64,000 nt of DNA from Paraburkholderia sp. PGU19. GTDB taxonomy: Bacteria; Pseudomonadota; Gammaproteobacteria; Burkholderiales; Burkholderiaceae. The position numbers and the translations under genes are program-made. This document shows, in pieces, positions 1-8,542 of the stretch (within the stretch, counting starts at the first letter, position 1; the number at the start of each line of letters is the position of its first letter). Where the stretch lies: contig NZ_AP023180.1 of NCBI RefSeq assembly GCF_013426915.1, positions 496,001 through 560,000 of the forward strand. Reading direction: 5' to 3'. A model generated the notes under the pieces. That model saw nothing but the letters and a program-made list of their open reading frames with translations, was not told where the DNA came from and did not search any database.

Positions 1-1101
1 AGCGGCGCGTCGAAAGCCGCGAAGACGCAGCGCATTCTCGGCATTGCATCGCTTGCGCCCTTGCTGATCGTCGGCATCGTTCCATTCGTGACGGGCGATG
101 TGCCCGCTGCGCATCTGTGGCCGCTGCTGCCGCTCGGACACGATGCGCAAGGCAACGTGACGGCGTCGACATTCGGCTCGTGGAATGGTGCGGGCATCAC
201 GATGGCGTTCGGTGCGATGTTCATGGCAGGCTGGGCCGCGTACGGCTTCGAAACGGCCGTGTGCTACACGCGCGAGTTCCGCGATCCGCGCAGCGATACG
301 GTAAAAGCAATCTTCTGGTCCGGCATGGCATGTCTGGTCGTGATGACGCTGGTGCCGCTTGCGTTTCAGGGTGTGTTGGGCACGAAGGGCATGCTCGATC
401 CGAAGATCGCCGACGGCACGGGCGTGGCGGCCGCCATGGCGCATATGGTCGGCGGCGGCGCGCTCGTGTTCGATGTGGTCGTCGTCATGCTGATGCTGAC
501 CATTCTGCTGATCGTGATGACGTCGATGATGGGCTCGTCGCGCACGCTGTATCAGGCATCCGTCGACGGCTGGCTGCCGAAGTATCTTTCGCACGTCAAC
601 GAGCACGGCTCACCAACGCGCGCGATGTGGACCGACCTCGGCTTCAATCTGATCCTGCTGCTGATGTCGGACTACATGACGGTGCTGTCGATATCGAACG
701 TCTGCTACATGATCTTCGTGTTTCTGAATCTGCAATCGGGCTGGATTCACCGGCTGGATCGCGCGGATGCGGACCGGCCGTTCCGTTGTCCGGCGTGGCT
801 CCTCGCCGCTGGCGCGCTGTGCGGCTATCTGGATCTCGCGTTCATCGGCGCGGGCGCGGACATGCAGGGCGTGGGAACAATGCGCAACGGCCTGATCGCG
901 ATGCTGCTGATCGTGCCCGTGTTCATGTTCCGCCATTACGTGCAGGATCGCGGGCGTTTCCCCGCGCGCATGCAGCAGGATATGGAGTGGAAAGGTGGTT
1001 TGCGGCCCGCTGGCCTGCGCGGCTTGCTGCCGTATGGCGCGTTGCTGCTAGCCGTGTTCGTCGTATGGTTCTCGCACTATCTGGCGAAGCCGTTCCTTTG
1101 A
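1..1101 (+). CDS. APC-superfamily amino acid permease, C-terminal part
   Basis: The frame is open from the first base, so the gene begins upstream and only about 366 C-terminal residues are present. The product is an integral inner-membrane transporter with many hydrophobic segments. Two stretches are typical of amino acid/polyamine/organocation permeases: an aromatic-acidic YGFETAVCYTREF segment followed by basic DPRS, and an SSRTLYQASVDGWLPK loop followed by a conserved Gly-Ser-Pro. The last segment is a hydrophobic helix ending HYLAKPFL. Substrate cannot be read from the sequence; an amino acid or small amine is likely. A GC-rich hairpin follows the stop, and the next gene is convergent, so this is the end of its transcription unit. 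Confidence 0.85.
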   Translation, partial: SGASKAAKTQRILGIASLAPLLIVGIVPFVTGDVPAAHLWPLLPLGHDAQGNVTASTFGSWNGAGITMAFGAMFMAGWAAYGFETAVCYTREFRDPRSDTVKAIFWSGMACLVVMTLVPLAFQGVLGTKGMLDPKIADGTGVAAAMAHMVGGGALVFDVVVVMLMLTILLIVMTSMMGSSRTLYQASVDGWLPKYLSHVNEHGSPTRAMWTDLGFNLILLLMSDYMTVLSISNVCYMIFVFLNLQSGWIHRLDRADADRPFRCPAWLLAAGALCGYLDLAFIGAGADMQGVGTMRNGLIAMLLIVPVFMFRHYVQDRGRFPARMQQDMEWKGGLRPAGLRGLLPYGALLLAVFVVWFSHYLAKPFL

Positions 1102-1119
1102 TCGACTTTAAGTGATACC

Positions 1120-1156
1120 GCCGCCGCGTCTGCCTTGCAGCGCGGCGGCTTCTGTT
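1120..1156 (+). terminator. Rho-independent terminator candidate after the permease gene
   Basis: Perfect 9-bp arms (1120-1128 and 1141-1149, GCCGCCGCG paired with CGCGGCGGC) enclose a 12-nt loop. The sequence TTCTGTTTT follows. It lies between convergent genes. Confidence 0.7.
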
Positions 1157-1157
1157 T

Positions 1158-2036
1158 TCAGAGCACGACAGTTCGGTCGCCGTTGATGAACACACGCCGT
1201 TCGACGAACGCCTTCACCGCGCGCGCCAGCGTGATGCATTCGACGTCGCGGCCCACGGCTAGCAGGCGTTCAGGCCCATACGAATGGTCGACACGCTGCA
1301 CTTCCTGCTCGATGATCGGGCCTTCGTCGAGGTCGTCGGTGACGAAGTGCGCCGTCGCGCCGATCAGTTTGACGCCACGCGCGTGCGCCTGATGATAAGG
1401 CCGTGCGCCCTTGAAGCCGGGCAGGAACGAGTGATGGATATTGATCGCGCGTCCCGCGAGCTTGCGGCTCGTTTCATCGGACAGAATCTGCATGTAGCGC
1501 GCGAGAATCATCAGTTCCGCGCCGCTCGATTCGAACAGGTCGAGAATTTGCGCTTCCTGTTGCAGCTTCGTTTCAGGCGTCAACGGCAAATGATGGAACG
1601 GCAGGCCATGCTGCACGGCAAGCGGCTCGAAGTCGGGATGATTCGATGCAATGCCGGCAATGTCCATTTTCAGTTCACCCATGCGCCAGCGGAATAGCAG
1701 GTCGGCAAGGCAATGCTCGAGCTTCGACACCATGATCAGTACTTTGGGCCGCGTGTCGAGATCGTGCATCGCCCACTGCATATCGAAGTCGGCGGCGATG
1801 GGGTGGAACTCGCGCCGCAACGTGTCGATATGCAGCGCCGCTTCGGGCGCGCTCGCTACGCCATGAAACACGCAGCGCACGAAAAAACGCTCGCTGATGT
1901 CGTCGTCGAACACCGTGAGTTCGTCGATATAGCAGTGGTGCCGATCGAGAAAGCCGACGACGGCAGCAACCTGGCCGGCGGCGCTCGGGCAGGAAAGGGT
2001 CAGCGCGAACTGATGCGGGCGATCGGTGGTGGGCAT
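1158..2036 (-). CDS. purU: Formyltetrahydrofolate deformylase (PurU)
   Basis: This 292-residue cytosolic enzyme would hydrolyse 10-formyl-tetrahydrofolate to formate and tetrahydrofolate, balancing the one-carbon pool. Residues about 8-90 form an ACT domain beginning HQFALTLSCPS. Residues about 98-285 form the formyltransferase domain, with the catalytic-region motif INIHHSFLPGFKGA starting near residue 198 and DLDEGPII near 235-242. Length matches the family (about 280-290). It sits next to choline and carnitine catabolism; demethylating glycine betaine generates one-carbon units, so a link is plausible but is inference from location. It is transcribed convergently with the permease gene. 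Confidence 0.95.
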   Translation of the reverse strand: MPTTDRPHQFALTLSCPSAAGQVAAVVGFLDRHHCYIDELTVFDDDISERFFVRCVFHGVASAPEAALHIDTLRREFHPIAADFDMQWAMHDLDTRPKVLIMVSKLEHCLADLLFRWRMGELKMDIAGIASNHPDFEPLAVQHGLPFHHLPLTPETKLQQEAQILDLFESSGAELMILARYMQILSDETSRKLAGRAINIHHSFLPGFKGARPYHQAHARGVKLIGATAHFVTDDLDEGPIIEQEVQRVDHSYGPERLLAVGRDVECITLARAVKAFVERRVFINGDRTVVL

Positions 2037-2186
2037 GCGGGTCCTCTGTCATTCGATATGGGATTCCCGCATGGCCGTGCCATTGAACCTGACGCGCAGC
2101 GCGACGCGGCAAGCGGGATGATCAAGTAAATCAGCCCAATTTGCGCGCGCATAGAACCGATGCGCCGTGCTCGTGGTATCGGAACG

Positions 2187-3113
2187 TCAGGCGTGCGCGT
2201 GCTCGCCGGCGTCGATCAGTTCGTTGAAAAGCCAGCGCCGGAAGAGCGGCACGGCGGCGGGCGCGGGGCGCGCGGGCGGGCAGACGAGGTAATAGCCGCG
2301 TTCGGTGGTGACAGGCGTGTCGAGCAGGCGCACGAGCAGGCCGGATGCGATGAGTTCGTCGGTCAGCGGCGTCCAGCCGAGCGCGACACCCTGGCCCATT
2401 AGCGCGGCCTGCACGACGAGCGAATAACTGTTGAACATCATCCCCTGGCTATCTTCCGGTGCTTGAAGACCGTGCGCGGCGAACCATGTGTTCCAGGCAA
2501 GCCAGCGCTCGGGGTCGGTCGGCTGCACGTGCAGTAGCGGCAATGCGGCGAGGTCGGCGGCTACCCTTACGGGTGCGTGAAGATTGCGGAACGCGGGCGA
2601 GCAGACGGGCGTGACAGCCTCGGCGAAAAGCCGCGTGGACGTGCAGGGCGGCCAATGGCCGTCGCCGAACGCGATGGCGATATCCGCGTGGTCGCGGTGC
2701 GGATCGTAGCCGAGTTGCGAGGTGACGATCTTCACGTTGACGCCGGGCATCGACGCCTTGAGGCGGGCCAGGCGCGGCATCAGCCAGTAGGTGGCGAAGC
2801 CGGCGTCGGTGAGGATCGTCAATGCGCCTGTCGCGCGGCGCGCGCGGATGTCAGCTGTCGCTTCGCGGATCGTGTCGAGGCCGCTGCGTACGGCTTCATA
2901 GAGCAACGCGCCTTCAGGCGTGAGCGTCACGCCGCGATGGCCGCGCTCGAACAATGGGGCGCCGAGGTCCTCTTCGAGTTGCACGATGCGCTGGCTCACG
3001 GCGGGCTGCGTCGAGCCGAGCTCGCGCGCGGCGGCTGTGAAGCTCGCGAGGCGCGCGGCCGATTCGAAGGCCGATAAGGTCTGCATCGGCGGAAGACGGT
3101 CTGGTCCCGGCAT
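2187..3113 (-). CDS. LysR-family transcriptional regulator, divergent from betC
   Basis: A 308-residue DNA-binding regulator. Residues about 10-68 make the N-terminal winged HTH (FTAAARELGSTQPAVSQRI, then LFERGHRGVTLTPEG). The rest is a periplasmic-binding-protein-like effector domain of the GcvA type. The ATG at 3113 has a good ribosome binding site (AAGGGGA about 6 nt upstream); a second ATG nine codons in is less likely. It is divergent from betC across 141 bp holding three inverted repeats, so it probably controls choline-sulfate use and its own gene. The effector, perhaps choline-O-sulfate or choline, is inference. Confidence 0.9.
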   Translation of the reverse strand: MPGPDRLPPMQTLSAFESAARLASFTAAARELGSTQPAVSQRIVQLEEDLGAPLFERGHRGVTLTPEGALLYEAVRSGLDTIREATADIRARRATGALTILTDAGFATYWLMPRLARLKASMPGVNVKIVTSQLGYDPHRDHADIAIAFGDGHWPPCTSTRLFAEAVTPVCSPAFRNLHAPVRVAADLAALPLLHVQPTDPERWLAWNTWFAAHGLQAPEDSQGMMFNSYSLVVQAALMGQGVALGWTPLTDELIASGLLVRLLDTPVTTERGYYLVCPPARPAPAAVPLFRRWLFNELIDAGEHAHA

Positions 3114-3121
3114 AACATCCC

Positions 3122-3137
3122 CTTATGGGCCGATAAG
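3122..3137. promoter_or_regulatory. Candidate LysR operator, inverted repeat next to the regulator start
   Basis: CTTAT and ATAAG arms are separated by six bases. This has the TTAT-N6-ATAA geometry of a LysR-type box. It abuts the ribosome binding site of the LysR gene, which would suit autorepression. Confidence 0.45.
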
Positions 3138-3188
3138 CGCACGCCGCCTTCACAACGGTTTAATGAGCGGCAATAGTGACGTACAGGC

Positions 3189-3212
3189 GGCGCTCGCTGC
3201 AATACGAGCGCC
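3189..3212. promoter_or_regulatory. Perfect 8-bp inverted repeat in the betC promoter region
   Basis: Arms GGCGCTCG (3189-3196) and CGAGCGCC (3205-3212) are separated by eight bases. The dyad lies mid-intergenic, 43 bp before the betC start, and is a candidate regulator site or leader hairpin. Confidence 0.4.
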
Positions 3213-3232
3213 ACACGTCGATGCGTAACTTC

Positions 3233-3246
3233 AGGATTTTAATCCT
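3233..3246. promoter_or_regulatory. 14-bp palindrome just before the betC start codon
   Basis: AGGATT and AATCCT flank two thymines. The palindrome ends eight bases before the betC ATG. The only Shine-Dalgarno-like bases near betC (AGGA) are in its left arm, so folding could affect translation. Confidence 0.4.
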
Positions 3247-3254
3247 CCCCGCTC

Positions 3255-4796
3255 ATGAGCCTTAATACAAAGCAGAATATCGTTATCTTGATGGCGGACC
3301 AGATGACGCCGTTCGCGCTGCGCGCATATGGCAATCAGGTCTCGCTGACGCCGCGCATCGATGCGCTGGCGAAGGAAGGCGTCGTATTCGATTCCGCGTA
3401 CTGCGCGAGCCCGCTGTGCGCGCCGTCGCGTTTCTCGATGATGGCGGGCAAATTGCCCGCCGCAATCGGTGCTTACGATAACGCCGCCGAATTGCCCGCG
3501 CAAACGCTTACGTTCGCGCACTATCTGCGGGCAGCGGGCTACCGGACGATCCTCTCGGGCAAGATGCATTTCTGCGGCCCCGACCAGTTGCACGGCTTCG
3601 AGGAGCGCCTGACCACCGACATCTATCCCGCCGATTTCGGCTGGGTGCCGGATTGGGATCGCCCCGACGTGCGGCCCAGCTGGTATCACAACATGAGTTC
3701 CGTGCTGGATGCGGGGCCATGCGTGCGCACGAACCAGCTCGATTTCGACGATGAAGTGACCTATACGACGCGCCAGAAGCTATACGATATCGTGCGCGAA
3801 CGCGCGGCGGGCGGCGATGCGCGGCCGTTTTGCCTCGTCGCATCGCTCACGCATCCGCATGATCCTTACGCGATTCCGCAGCAATACTGGGATCTGTACC
3901 GGGACGAAGAGATCGACATGCCGCGCGTGACATTGACGCGCGAAGAGAGCGATCCGCATTCGAAGCGTCTGCGCGATGTCTACGAAGCGGATATCACGCC
4001 GCCGACCGAACAGCAAATCCGCGACGCACGGCGCGCGTACTATGGCGCGCTCTCATATGTCGATGCGCAATTCGGCGCGATTCTCGACACGCTGAAGGCA
4101 ACCGGCCTAGCCGACGACACCATCGTCATCGTCACATCGGATCACGGCGAAATGCTCGGTGAACGCGGGCTCTGGTACAAGATGACGTGCTTTGAAGGCG
4201 GCGTGCGCGTGCCGCTGATCGTGCATGCGCCAAAGGACTACCGTGCACATCGCGTGGGTGCGTCCGTCTCGCACGTCGATCTTCTGCCGACGCTGGTCGA
4301 AATGGCAACGGGCGCCCGGCGTGCGGAATGGCCCGATTCCGTGGATGGAAAGAGCCTCATCCCGCACCTGCACGACGACGGCGGCCACGACGAAGCGATT
4401 GTCGAGTACTTCGCGGAGGGTGCAATTGCGCCGATGGTGATGATCCGACGCGGCAAGTACAAGTTCATTCATACGCCCGTTGATCCGGATCAGCTTTACG
4501 ATCTTGCGGACGATCCACACGAGCGCGTGAACCTCGCGCAAGATCCGAAGCATGCCGCGCTAATCGACGCATTTCGCAAGGAGATTGCGTTGCGCTGGAA
4601 CATTCCCGCACTGCATCAAGCGGTGCTTGCGAGCCAGCGCCGCCGGCGCTTTCATTTCGAAGCGACGACGCAAGGCGCGATCCGCTCATGGGACTGGCAA
4701 CCATTCAATGACGCAAGCCAGCGCTACATGCGCAATCACATCGAACTCGATACGCTCGAAGCAATGGCGCGGTATCCGCGCATCGTCAGCGGCTAG
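3255..4796 (+). CDS. betC: Choline-sulfatase
   Basis: A 513-residue sulfatase that hydrolyses choline-O-sulfate to choline and sulfate. The sulfatase signature CAPSR is at residues 55-59, so Cys55 should be converted to formylglycine. Metal ligands fit D15 near the N-terminus and D296/H297 in SDHGEM; K103 and H105 (SGKMHF) fit the active site. The choline-sulfatase-specific C-terminal domain is present (WDWQPFNDASQRYMRNH). There is no signal peptide, so it is cytosolic. The start is fixed by the family N-terminus KQNIVILMADQ; no strong ribosome binding site precedes it. choX follows 41 bp downstream, so the pair is probably one operon. The maturation enzyme must lie elsewhere. Confidence 0.96.
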   Translation: MSLNTKQNIVILMADQMTPFALRAYGNQVSLTPRIDALAKEGVVFDSAYCASPLCAPSRFSMMAGKLPAAIGAYDNAAELPAQTLTFAHYLRAAGYRTILSGKMHFCGPDQLHGFEERLTTDIYPADFGWVPDWDRPDVRPSWYHNMSSVLDAGPCVRTNQLDFDDEVTYTTRQKLYDIVRERAAGGDARPFCLVASLTHPHDPYAIPQQYWDLYRDEEIDMPRVTLTREESDPHSKRLRDVYEADITPPTEQQIRDARRAYYGALSYVDAQFGAILDTLKATGLADDTIVIVTSDHGEMLGERGLWYKMTCFEGGVRVPLIVHAPKDYRAHRVGASVSHVDLLPTLVEMATGARRAEWPDSVDGKSLIPHLHDDGGHDEAIVEYFAEGAIAPMVMIRRGKYKFIHTPVDPDQLYDLADDPHERVNLAQDPKHAALIDAFRKEIALRWNIPALHQAVLASQRRRRFHFEATTQGAIRSWDWQPFNDASQRYMRNHIELDTLEAMARYPRIVSG

Positions 4797-4837
4797 TTGC
4801 GGGCAAGAGAGAGAACATTTCAAGACGGGAGTCCACG

Positions 4838-5803
4838 ATGAACATACGCTGGAGAAGTTCGCTTGCGAAGGCCGCATTGATGCTTGCTGCATGCGGCATT
4901 GCTTTGACAGGATCGTCGCATGCAGCAGAGCCTCAAAGCTGCACGCAGGTCCGGATGGCCGACCCCGGCTGGACCGATATCGATGCGACCAACGCAGTCA
5001 CGGGCGTGCTGTTGAAGGCGCTCGGCTATCAGCAGAACGTTTCGAACCTGTCGGTGCCGATCACGTATCAGGGCCTGAAAAAAGGGCAAATCGACGTGTT
5101 TCTCGGCAACTGGATGCCCGCGCAAGGTCCGCTCGTCAAGCCGTTCGTCGATGAACGTTCGATCGACGTGCTACATGCGAATCTGACCAATGCGAAATTC
5201 ACGCTTGCCGTTCCCGACTATGTCGCCGCTGCAGGCGTGCATTCATTCGCCGATCTCGTCAAGCACGCCGACCAGTTCAACGGGAAGATCTATGGTATCG
5301 AGCCAGGTGCGCCCGCCAATCAGAACATCAAGAAGATGATTTCCGATAAGGCATTTGGTCTCGGCGACTGGAAGATTGTCGAATCGAGTGAAACGGGGAT
5401 GCTGACACAGGTCGAGCGCGCGGTGCGAGACAAGCAATGGATCGTGTTTCTCGCGTGGGAACCGCATCTGATGAACACGAAATTCCATTTGACCTATCTG
5501 TCGGGCGGTGACGCGTATTTCGGCCCGAACTACGGCGGCGCAACGGTGAATACGGTCACGCGTGCAGGTTTTTCCGGCCAATGCACGAATCTCGCCAGGC
5601 TCTTCCAGCAATTGACATTCAATGTCGATCTGGAAAACCAGATCATCACAAATGTGCTGCAAAACAAGGTGGATATCAATACAGCGGCGTTGAATGCGCT
5701 GAAAGGCAATCCCGCTTTGTTAAATACGTGGCTCAAAGGCGTGACGACCACGAATGGCGGCGACGGATTGCAGGCTGTGCAGGCGCAACTCGGCATTCAT
5801 TGA
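4838..5803 (+). CDS. choX: Choline ABC transporter substrate-binding protein
   Basis: A 321-residue periplasmic protein with a signal peptide (residues 1 to about 30, cleaved near SHAAEP) and an OpuAC/ProX-like fold. W45 (DPGWTD), W92 (GNWMPAQG), Y128 and W207 sit at spacings close to the aromatic cage that binds trimethylammonium groups in ChoX. GGGAG lies 7 nt before the ATG. It follows betC closely, suggesting it captures choline (or choline-sulfate) for the same pathway. No permease or ATPase gene is nearby, so it must use a transporter core encoded elsewhere, as orphan binding proteins of Pseudomonas do. It resembles CaiX downstream (shared GKIYGIEPG segment). Confidence 0.9.
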   Translation: MNIRWRSSLAKAALMLAACGIALTGSSHAAEPQSCTQVRMADPGWTDIDATNAVTGVLLKALGYQQNVSNLSVPITYQGLKKGQIDVFLGNWMPAQGPLVKPFVDERSIDVLHANLTNAKFTLAVPDYVAAAGVHSFADLVKHADQFNGKIYGIEPGAPANQNIKKMISDKAFGLGDWKIVESSETGMLTQVERAVRDKQWIVFLAWEPHLMNTKFHLTYLSGGDAYFGPNYGGATVNTVTRAGFSGQCTNLARLFQQLTFNVDLENQIITNVLQNKVDINTAALNALKGNPALLNTWLKGVTTTNGGDGLQAVQAQLGIH

Positions 5804-5829
5804 ATCGGCATTGTCAGGACTGTCAAATG

Positions 5830-5863
5830 GCGCGCGGTTCCGCAAGGGGCCGCGCGCTTTTCT
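5830..5863 (+). terminator. Rho-independent terminator after choX
   Basis: Perfect 8-bp GC-rich arms GCGCGCGG (5830-5837) and CCGCGCGC (5850-5857) are followed by TTTTCTT. It lies 27 bp after the choX stop and ends the betC-choX unit. Confidence 0.85.
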
Positions 5864-5943
5864 TATGCGGTACGCGGGTTCGTTTTGTTGCGTGTGTCGC
5901 TAACAGACCAAAGTACGTCGTGTTTGGTCGAGTTGCCTGAAAA

Positions 5944-5955
5944 ATGGATTTGTAC
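5944..5955 (+). promoter_or_regulatory. Shared motif ATGGATTTGTAC upstream of the porin gene
   Basis: The identical 12-mer occurs at 8436-8447 upstream of caiX. Each copy is about 102-107 bp before the start codon and is preceded by TTGCC. This suggests a common activator site, for example CdhR or a GbdR-like regulator. Confidence 0.4.
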
Positions 5956-6045
5956 TGTGCATTCATCGTCATGCGAATTGCACAAGCCGCGAAGTCCGCT
6001 TCGCATCCCTATCCCCCTCGGAGTCAGGCAAGAGAGAACCACACA

Positions 6046-7188
6046 ATGAAAAAACTGAATGCCGCAGCACTGACAGGCGTCGCGCTCGCGCTCGCTGGAA
6101 TGTCGAACGCGAGTCACGCGCAGAGCAGTGTCACGTTGTATGGGATCATCGACGCGGGCATTACCTGGGTCAACAATACAGGTGGCTCGCACGTCGTGAA
6201 GTTCGACGACGGCATCTCATACGGCAACCGCTTCGGCATCAAGGGCACGGAAGATCTGGGCGGCGGCTTGCAGGCGGTGTTCACGCTCGAAAGCGGTTTT
6301 CACCTCGGCAATGGGCAACTGGGTTTCGGTAGCGCGCTATTTGGGCGTCAGGCTTATGTGGGGCTGAAGAACCAATGGGGCACGCTGTCGTTCGGCAATC
6401 AGCTGGATATGACAGAAGAGATGGTGTACCTGTACAACGTCTCGGCGTGGGGGAGCGGCTACGCGATTCACCAGGGCGACTTCGACCGCTTCAATGGCGA
6501 CCGTCTGCCCAATTCGGTGAAGTTCCTGTCGAATGAATTCGCGGGCTTCATGTTCGGCGGCATGTACTCGTTCGGCAACGTCGCGGGCGATTTCCACCAG
6601 GACAGCGCATGGAGCGTCGGTGCGCACTATGCGAATGGACCGTTCACGATGGGCGCGGCCTATACACAGTTGAACAATCCGCACGGCATCTACGCCTTCG
6701 ATCCGTACGCGATGCTCGGTGTACACACTTTCCTCGGCCAGCAGACGGTTACCGTCGATCCGGCGACAGGTGCGAGAACTGATCTCTTTTCGAGCAACCC
6801 ATTTCCTGTCGATAAGCAGGGCACCTTCGGCGTCGGCTCGAGCTATGCGATCGGCGACGTGACGCTGATGGGCAACTTCACCTATACGACGATCAAGGGC
6901 CTGGGCGTCACGTCGCACATGAAGGTGGGTGAAGGCGGCGCGAGCTGGCAGGTGACACCGGCGTTCAGCGTGATCGGCGGCTACCAGTACACGAACTTCG
7001 AAGGACATCACTGGAATCAGGGCTCGCTGGGCGCGCACTATCTGCTGTCCAAGCGCACGGACGTCTATATTTCTGGCGACTACCTAAAGGCGTCGAGCGG
7101 CGTGGATGCCGTGATCGGCTATAGCTTCACGCCGTCCACCACGACGACACAGGCCGATGTGCGTATCGGCATGCGGCACTCGTTCTGA
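6046..7188 (+). CDS. Gram-negative porin (OmpC-like), in the choline/carnitine region
   Basis: A 380-residue outer-membrane trimeric beta-barrel porin of the Burkholderia type. The signal peptide (MKKLNAAALTGVALALAG, cleaved after SHA before QSS) is followed by the family start SSVTLYGIIDAG. Further markers are RFGIKGTEDLGGG, LFGRQAYVGL and a C-terminal aromatic residue in MRHSF for barrel assembly. The frame extends 34 codons upstream, but only the ATG at 6046 gives a proper signal peptide, with AGAGAGA upstream. The promoter region shares a 12-bp motif with caiX, which suggests co-regulation with carnitine uptake. Solute specificity is unknown. Confidence 0.93.
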   Translation: MKKLNAAALTGVALALAGMSNASHAQSSVTLYGIIDAGITWVNNTGGSHVVKFDDGISYGNRFGIKGTEDLGGGLQAVFTLESGFHLGNGQLGFGSALFGRQAYVGLKNQWGTLSFGNQLDMTEEMVYLYNVSAWGSGYAIHQGDFDRFNGDRLPNSVKFLSNEFAGFMFGGMYSFGNVAGDFHQDSAWSVGAHYANGPFTMGAAYTQLNNPHGIYAFDPYAMLGVHTFLGQQTVTVDPATGARTDLFSSNPFPVDKQGTFGVGSSYAIGDVTLMGNFTYTTIKGLGVTSHMKVGEGGASWQVTPAFSVIGGYQYTNFEGHHWNQGSLGAHYLLSKRTDVYISGDYLKASSGVDAVIGYSFTPSTTTTQADVRIGMRHSF

Positions 7189-7196
7189 TGCCGGTT

Positions 7197-7231
7197 CGAT
7201 TTGCCTTGTTCGCAAAGGGCAAGGCAAATCG
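7197..7231. terminator. Perfect 12-bp inverted repeat between convergent genes
   Basis: Arms CGATTTGCCTTG (7197-7208) and CAAGGCAAATCG (7220-7231) follow the porin stop. The cdhR gene converges from the other side. No T-run follows, so termination activity is uncertain. Confidence 0.5.
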
Positions 7232-7248
7232 ATTAAACGAGGCTGCAT

Positions 7249-8241
7249 TCAAGGCACTGCGGTCTCCAGTGTCGTATTGGCATTGCCACCGGCGGTCTGA
7301 CGCAGCGGACTCCGGTCGCTGCGCGGACTCGTGCCGAACCGCGCGCGATAGGTCCGCGAGAAGTGCGACGGCGACTCGAATCCGCACGCGACACAGATTG
7401 CCGTAATCGACATATCGGTCTGCCTCAAAAGCTCGCGCGCACGATCCAGCCGCAATTGCAGATAGAAATGGGTCGGTGTGTCCTTTAGGGATGAACAGAA
7501 AAGCCGCTCCAGCTGTCTGCGCGTGACGCCGATTTCCTGCGCGAGATCGGCAGGCGCAAGCGGTTCTTCCATGTTCTGTTCCATCACGCCGATCACCTGA
7601 ATCAGCTTGCGGTTATGCACGCCGTAACGCGCGGCGATTTCCATGCGCTGATGATCGGAGCGCTGGCGAATGCGGCTCACGACGAATTGCTCTGAGATCG
7701 ACGAAGCGAGCGCCGCACCGTGGCTGCGCGAAATCAGGTCGAGCATCATGTCGATCGACGCGGTGCCGCCCGCGCACGTGATGCGTCGCGCGCCGATCTC
7801 GAATAGCTCTTCGCTCGCATCCACCGACGGGTAGCGCTCGCGGAAGGCGGAGAGCGCTTCCCAATGCAAGGTCACGCTGTCGGTTGCGCGCAGCAGTCCC
7901 GCTTCGGCCAGAATAAAGGCACCCGTGTCGATGCCGCCGAGCGTCGCGTGCGCGTGGTCGAGCCGCCGGAGCCAGTCGCCGAGCGCGCGGTTGTAGCACG
8001 CGAGCGGATCGAACCCCGCGACGATAAAGACCGTTCGCGCGTGATCGACATCGCCGAAGGCGGCTTCGGCATTCATCGAAATGCCGTTGCTCGCGGCGAC
8101 GGGCGCGCCGTCCACGCTCAGGATATGCCAGCGGTACAGGTTCTCGCGAAAGCGGTTCGCGACGCGCAAAGGCTCGATGGCCGACATGAAGCCAAGAGCC
8201 GAAAAGCCCGGTAGCAGCAGGAACGAAATGTCTTCGGGCAT
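7249..8241 (-). CDS. cdhR: GlxA-type AraC regulator of carnitine catabolism (CdhR-like)
   Basis: A 330-residue two-domain regulator. Residues about 5-170 form a DJ-1/PfpI (class I glutamine amidotransferase-like) domain; the elbow reads GGIDTGAFILAEAG, so the nucleophilic Cys is absent and the domain probably senses rather than catalyses. Residues about 215-310 carry the AraC double HTH (LAQEIGVTRRQLERLF and ITAICVACGFESPSHFSRTY). It is divergent from caiX-cdhCAB-hocS, the arrangement of cdhR in Pseudomonas aeruginosa, where it activates carnitine use. A 21-bp palindrome lies 27 bp before its start codon. The CdhR assignment rests mainly on synteny. Confidence 0.85.
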   Translation of the reverse strand: MPEDISFLLLPGFSALGFMSAIEPLRVANRFRENLYRWHILSVDGAPVAASNGISMNAEAAFGDVDHARTVFIVAGFDPLACYNRALGDWLRRLDHAHATLGGIDTGAFILAEAGLLRATDSVTLHWEALSAFRERYPSVDASEELFEIGARRITCAGGTASIDMMLDLISRSHGAALASSISEQFVVSRIRQRSDHQRMEIAARYGVHNRKLIQVIGVMEQNMEEPLAPADLAQEIGVTRRQLERLFCSSLKDTPTHFYLQLRLDRARELLRQTDMSITAICVACGFESPSHFSRTYRARFGTSPRSDRSPLRQTAGGNANTTLETAVP

Positions 8242-8267
8242 CGCTCGATCTTCTGGATGTCAGGTTG

Positions 8268-8288
8268 GCCGGATTCGTCGAATCCGGC
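8268..8288. promoter_or_regulatory. 21-bp perfect palindrome upstream of cdhR
   Basis: Arms GCCGGATTCG and CGAATCCGGC are separated by a single T. The site starts 27 bp before the cdhR start codon. It is a strong dyad operator candidate. Confidence 0.5.
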
Positions 8289-8435
8289 GAGCGTAGCAAG
8301 CAGCATGCAATGCGGCAAGCCGACAAAAAACACCTTCAGATGGCGCAGCGCACCAATCGCGTCGACGCATGCTGGTTTTCCCTCATGGTCGCGCGCAAGC
8401 AAGAACGGGTCGCTGATAGTCGATTTTGCCGGAAT

Positions 8436-8447
8436 ATGGATTTGTAC
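8436..8447 (+). promoter_or_regulatory. Shared motif ATGGATTTGTAC upstream of caiX
   Basis: Second copy of the 12-mer found at 5944-5955, at almost the same distance from its start codon and with TTGCC just upstream. Confidence 0.4.
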
Positions 8448-8542
8448 CTTTAATGCACATCGCGTCTTTCCAGGGTCGTCTCACTCGCCGCCCGTCATGC
8501 GGGCGTTCTAGAACATTACGAGCTGTGTCGAAGGGGATCGTC

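Larger units (their letters stand above)
8242..8542. promoter_or_regulatory. Divergent cdhR-caiX control region
   Basis: This 301-bp non-coding gap between cdhR and caiX contains a 21-bp palindrome near cdhR (8268-8288) and the 12-bp motif shared with the porin promoter (8436-8447). AAGGGGA precedes caiX. I cannot place -35/-10 elements confidently. Confidence 0.6.
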
